A DNA stretch of 5,967 nucleotides from Bradyrhizobium sp. (GTDB lineage: Bacteria > Pseudomonadota > Alphaproteobacteria > Rhizobiales > Xanthobacteraceae), in the NCBI GenBank assembly GCA_019243075.1, contig JAFAUV010000185.1, positions 1 through 5,967 on the forward strand. Reading direction: 5' to 3'. Shown here piece after piece: positions 4,574 to 5,967 of this stretch (positions are counted from its first letter, which is position 1; every line of letters starts with the position of its first letter). The notes below the pieces were generated by a model, which was not told the origin of the DNA, ran no database searches, and saw nothing but the letters and a program-made list of their open reading frames with translations. The position numbers and the translations under genes are program-made.

Positions 4574-5967
4574 AGTTCAAGCCGGTGGCGCGGGCGAGCG
4601 CCGCATCGAGCGCAACGCGCGTGGGATGGCGGAACCGCGCGGCTACATAACCATCGGGACGCAGCAGATAGGCATTGCCGGGCTCGGCGTCATAGCGCGA
4701 GGCGGCAAGACCCTCCACGTCGACGAGCCCGCCGTCGCCGCCGACCCGAACCGCGCCGACTAGCTCACGCGCCTCCGCAAGGGCACCGTTGCCGAACTCG
4801 AGCAGCGTGAACCGTGCACCCTGTTCGGCAAACGCCTCGGTCAGGAATTTTGCACGGCCCGAGCGGTCCGCCATCGGTGCGTCCGGCATCGACGCGCCCG
4901 GCCGAGCCCCGGCCCGCCACGCGTCGCGGTCCGCCGTCGACAGCGGAGATTCGTAGACCGATGGCACCGACAGCCTGCCGCCGTTGACCATGCGTTTGCC
5001 GAACTCGGTTTCTTTCGCAAGCGACAGCACCGCCTGGCGCAGCCGCTCCTCCTGCCGTGAAGAGGGTGCCATGAAATCGGTCGACCGCGTGGACTCGCGG
5101 ATGTTCTCATCGGCAGCGGCGCTGCGCTCGATGTGATAGCTGTCAAGCAGACTTGCCGGCGATGTCCCGCGCAGCACGCGATCGAGCTTCCAGGACAGAT
5201 TTTCCGCGTCTTCCAGCCCCGAATTGGCGCCCCGCGCGCCGAACGGCGAGACCTGATGGGCTGCATCGCCGGCAAAGATCACCCGGCCATGGACAAAGCT
5301 GTCCATGCGGCGGCACTGGAATTTGTAGAGCGATATCCATTCGAAATCGAACTTGTCGTGGCCGAGCATGCGCGCGATCCGCGGCCGCACATTCTGTGGC
5401 TGCTTCTCGAGGGCGGGATCGGCCTCGCGGCCGAGCTGCAGGTCGATGCGCCAGATATCGTCGGGCTGCCTGTGCAGGAGCGCCGAGCGCCCGGCATGGA
5501 ACGGCGGATCGAACCAGAACCAGCGCTCGGTCGGAAATGCCGCGGTCATCCTGACGTCGGCAATCAGGAACTGGTCCTCGAACACCTGGCCGGAAAATTC
5601 CGCGCCGACCATCCGCCGCAGCGACGAGCGCGCGCCGTCGCAAGCGATCACGTAAGCGGCGTTGATCCTGTAGGGACCATCCGGAGTCGTCACCGTCAGC
5701 GCAACCATGTCGTTTCGCAGTTCCAGTGCGGTTGCCTTGTTGCGCCAGCGCAGATCGATCGCAGGCAACTCACGGACGCGGTCGACCAGATAAGCCTCGG
5801 CATGAAACTGCTGCAGGTTGATGAAGGCCGGGCGCTTGTGACCCGGTTCCGGCAGGAGATCGAATTGATAGAGCTGCGAGGCGCCATGAAAGATCTTGCC
5901 TACGCTCCACACCACGCCCTTGTCGACCATGCGGTCGCCGACACCGAGCCGGTCCCAGAACTCCAGC
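4572..5967 (-). CDS. FAD-dependent aromatic hydroxylase (partial, N-terminus beyond the window)
   Basis: A class A flavoprotein monooxygenase (FAD_binding_3 family) that would use NAD(P)H and O2 to hydroxylate a phenolic acid. The reading frame is open to the window edge, showing 464 residues from LEFWDRLGVGDR onward. In homologues the dinucleotide-binding GxGxxG lies within the roughly 70-80 residues now missing. Visible are the DG motif (CDGARSSLRR, visible residues 109-118) and the GD motif (GRVIFAGDAAHQVSPFG, 227-243, with D234 near the FAD ribityl). A C-terminal thioredoxin-like domain (about 355-464) ends in YLLRPDGYVAARF, as in phenol-hydroxylase-type enzymes. Homologues are often named 3-(3-hydroxyphenyl)propionate hydroxylase (MhpA-like). 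Position at the head of a homogentisate operon and beside a small DUF2783 protein makes a 3-hydroxyphenylacetate 6-hydroxylase (MhaA-like) activity an attractive inference; the exact substrate cannot be read from the sequence. The stop is 8 nt before the next gene. Confidence 0.9.
   Translation of the reverse strand, partial: LEFWDRLGVGDRMVDKGVVWSVGKIFHGASQLYQFDLLPEPGHKRPAFINLQQFHAEAYLVDRVRELPAIDLRWRNKATALELRNDMVALTVTTPDGPYRINAAYVIACDGARSSLRRMVGAEFSGQVFEDQFLIADVRMTAAFPTERWFWFDPPFHAGRSALLHRQPDDIWRIDLQLGREADPALEKQPQNVRPRIARMLGHDKFDFEWISLYKFQCRRMDSFVHGRVIFAGDAAHQVSPFGARGANSGLEDAENLSWKLDRVLRGTSPASLLDSYHIERSAAADENIRESTRSTDFMAPSSRQEERLRQAVLSLAKETEFGKRMVNGGRLSVPSVYESPLSTADRDAWRAGARPGASMPDAPMADRSGRAKFLTEAFAEQGARFTLLEFGNGALAEARELVGAVRVGGDGGLVDVEGLAASRYDAEPGNAYLLRPDGYVAARFRHPTRVALDAALARATGLN

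Noticed and set aside
2092..4650. An 852-codon open frame on the plus strand, opposite hmgA and its two upstream neighbours
   Set aside because: It runs antisense to three well-recognised genes, resembles no protein I know, and has the Arg/His/Ala-rich composition expected when a GC-rich gene is read from the opposite strand.

Overview
The window reads as chromosomal DNA from a GC-rich alphaproteobacterium. The best guess is the Bradyrhizobium / Rhodopseudomonas (Nitrobacteraceae) group. This rests on the protein sequences as I recall those families, on the strong G/C preference at third codon positions (which opens long false frames opposite the genes), and on short palindromic intergenic repeats of a kind typical of that group. 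No database was consulted.

Layout. Positions 1-239 hold no gene but contain a compound palindromic repeat (30-146). Positions 240-551 (+) encode a small eight-cysteine DUF1272-type protein. Positions 552-654 separate this gene from the convergent fahA and are almost filled by a second palindromic repeat (563-644). From 657 to the right edge every gene lies on the minus strand. In transcription order they are a flavoprotein aromatic hydroxylase (5967-4572, N-terminus beyond the edge), a 77-residue DUF2783-type protein ending in nine glutamines (4563-4330), a metallo-beta-lactamase-fold protein with a degenerate metal motif (4311-3355), homogentisate 1,2-dioxygenase hmgA (3351-2005) and fumarylacetoacetase fahA (1923-655). 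The gaps are 8, 18, 3 and 81 nt, so this looks like one operon whose promoter lies outside the window. The 81-nt gap holds a third palindromic repeat.

How the genes work together. hmgA opens the ring of homogentisate and fahA hydrolyses the resulting fumarylacetoacetate to fumarate and acetoacetate. The flavin hydroxylase at the head of the operon plausibly supplies homogentisate by hydroxylating a phenolic acid such as 3-hydroxyphenylacetate, possibly with the small DUF2783 protein as partner, as in the two-component MhaA/MhaB system of Pseudomonas putida. The metallo-beta-lactamase-fold protein is the least understood member: it keeps the three first-site histidines, but three of the usual second-site positions are replaced. 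No maleylacetoacetate isomerase, 4-hydroxyphenylpyruvate dioxygenase or regulator is visible here.
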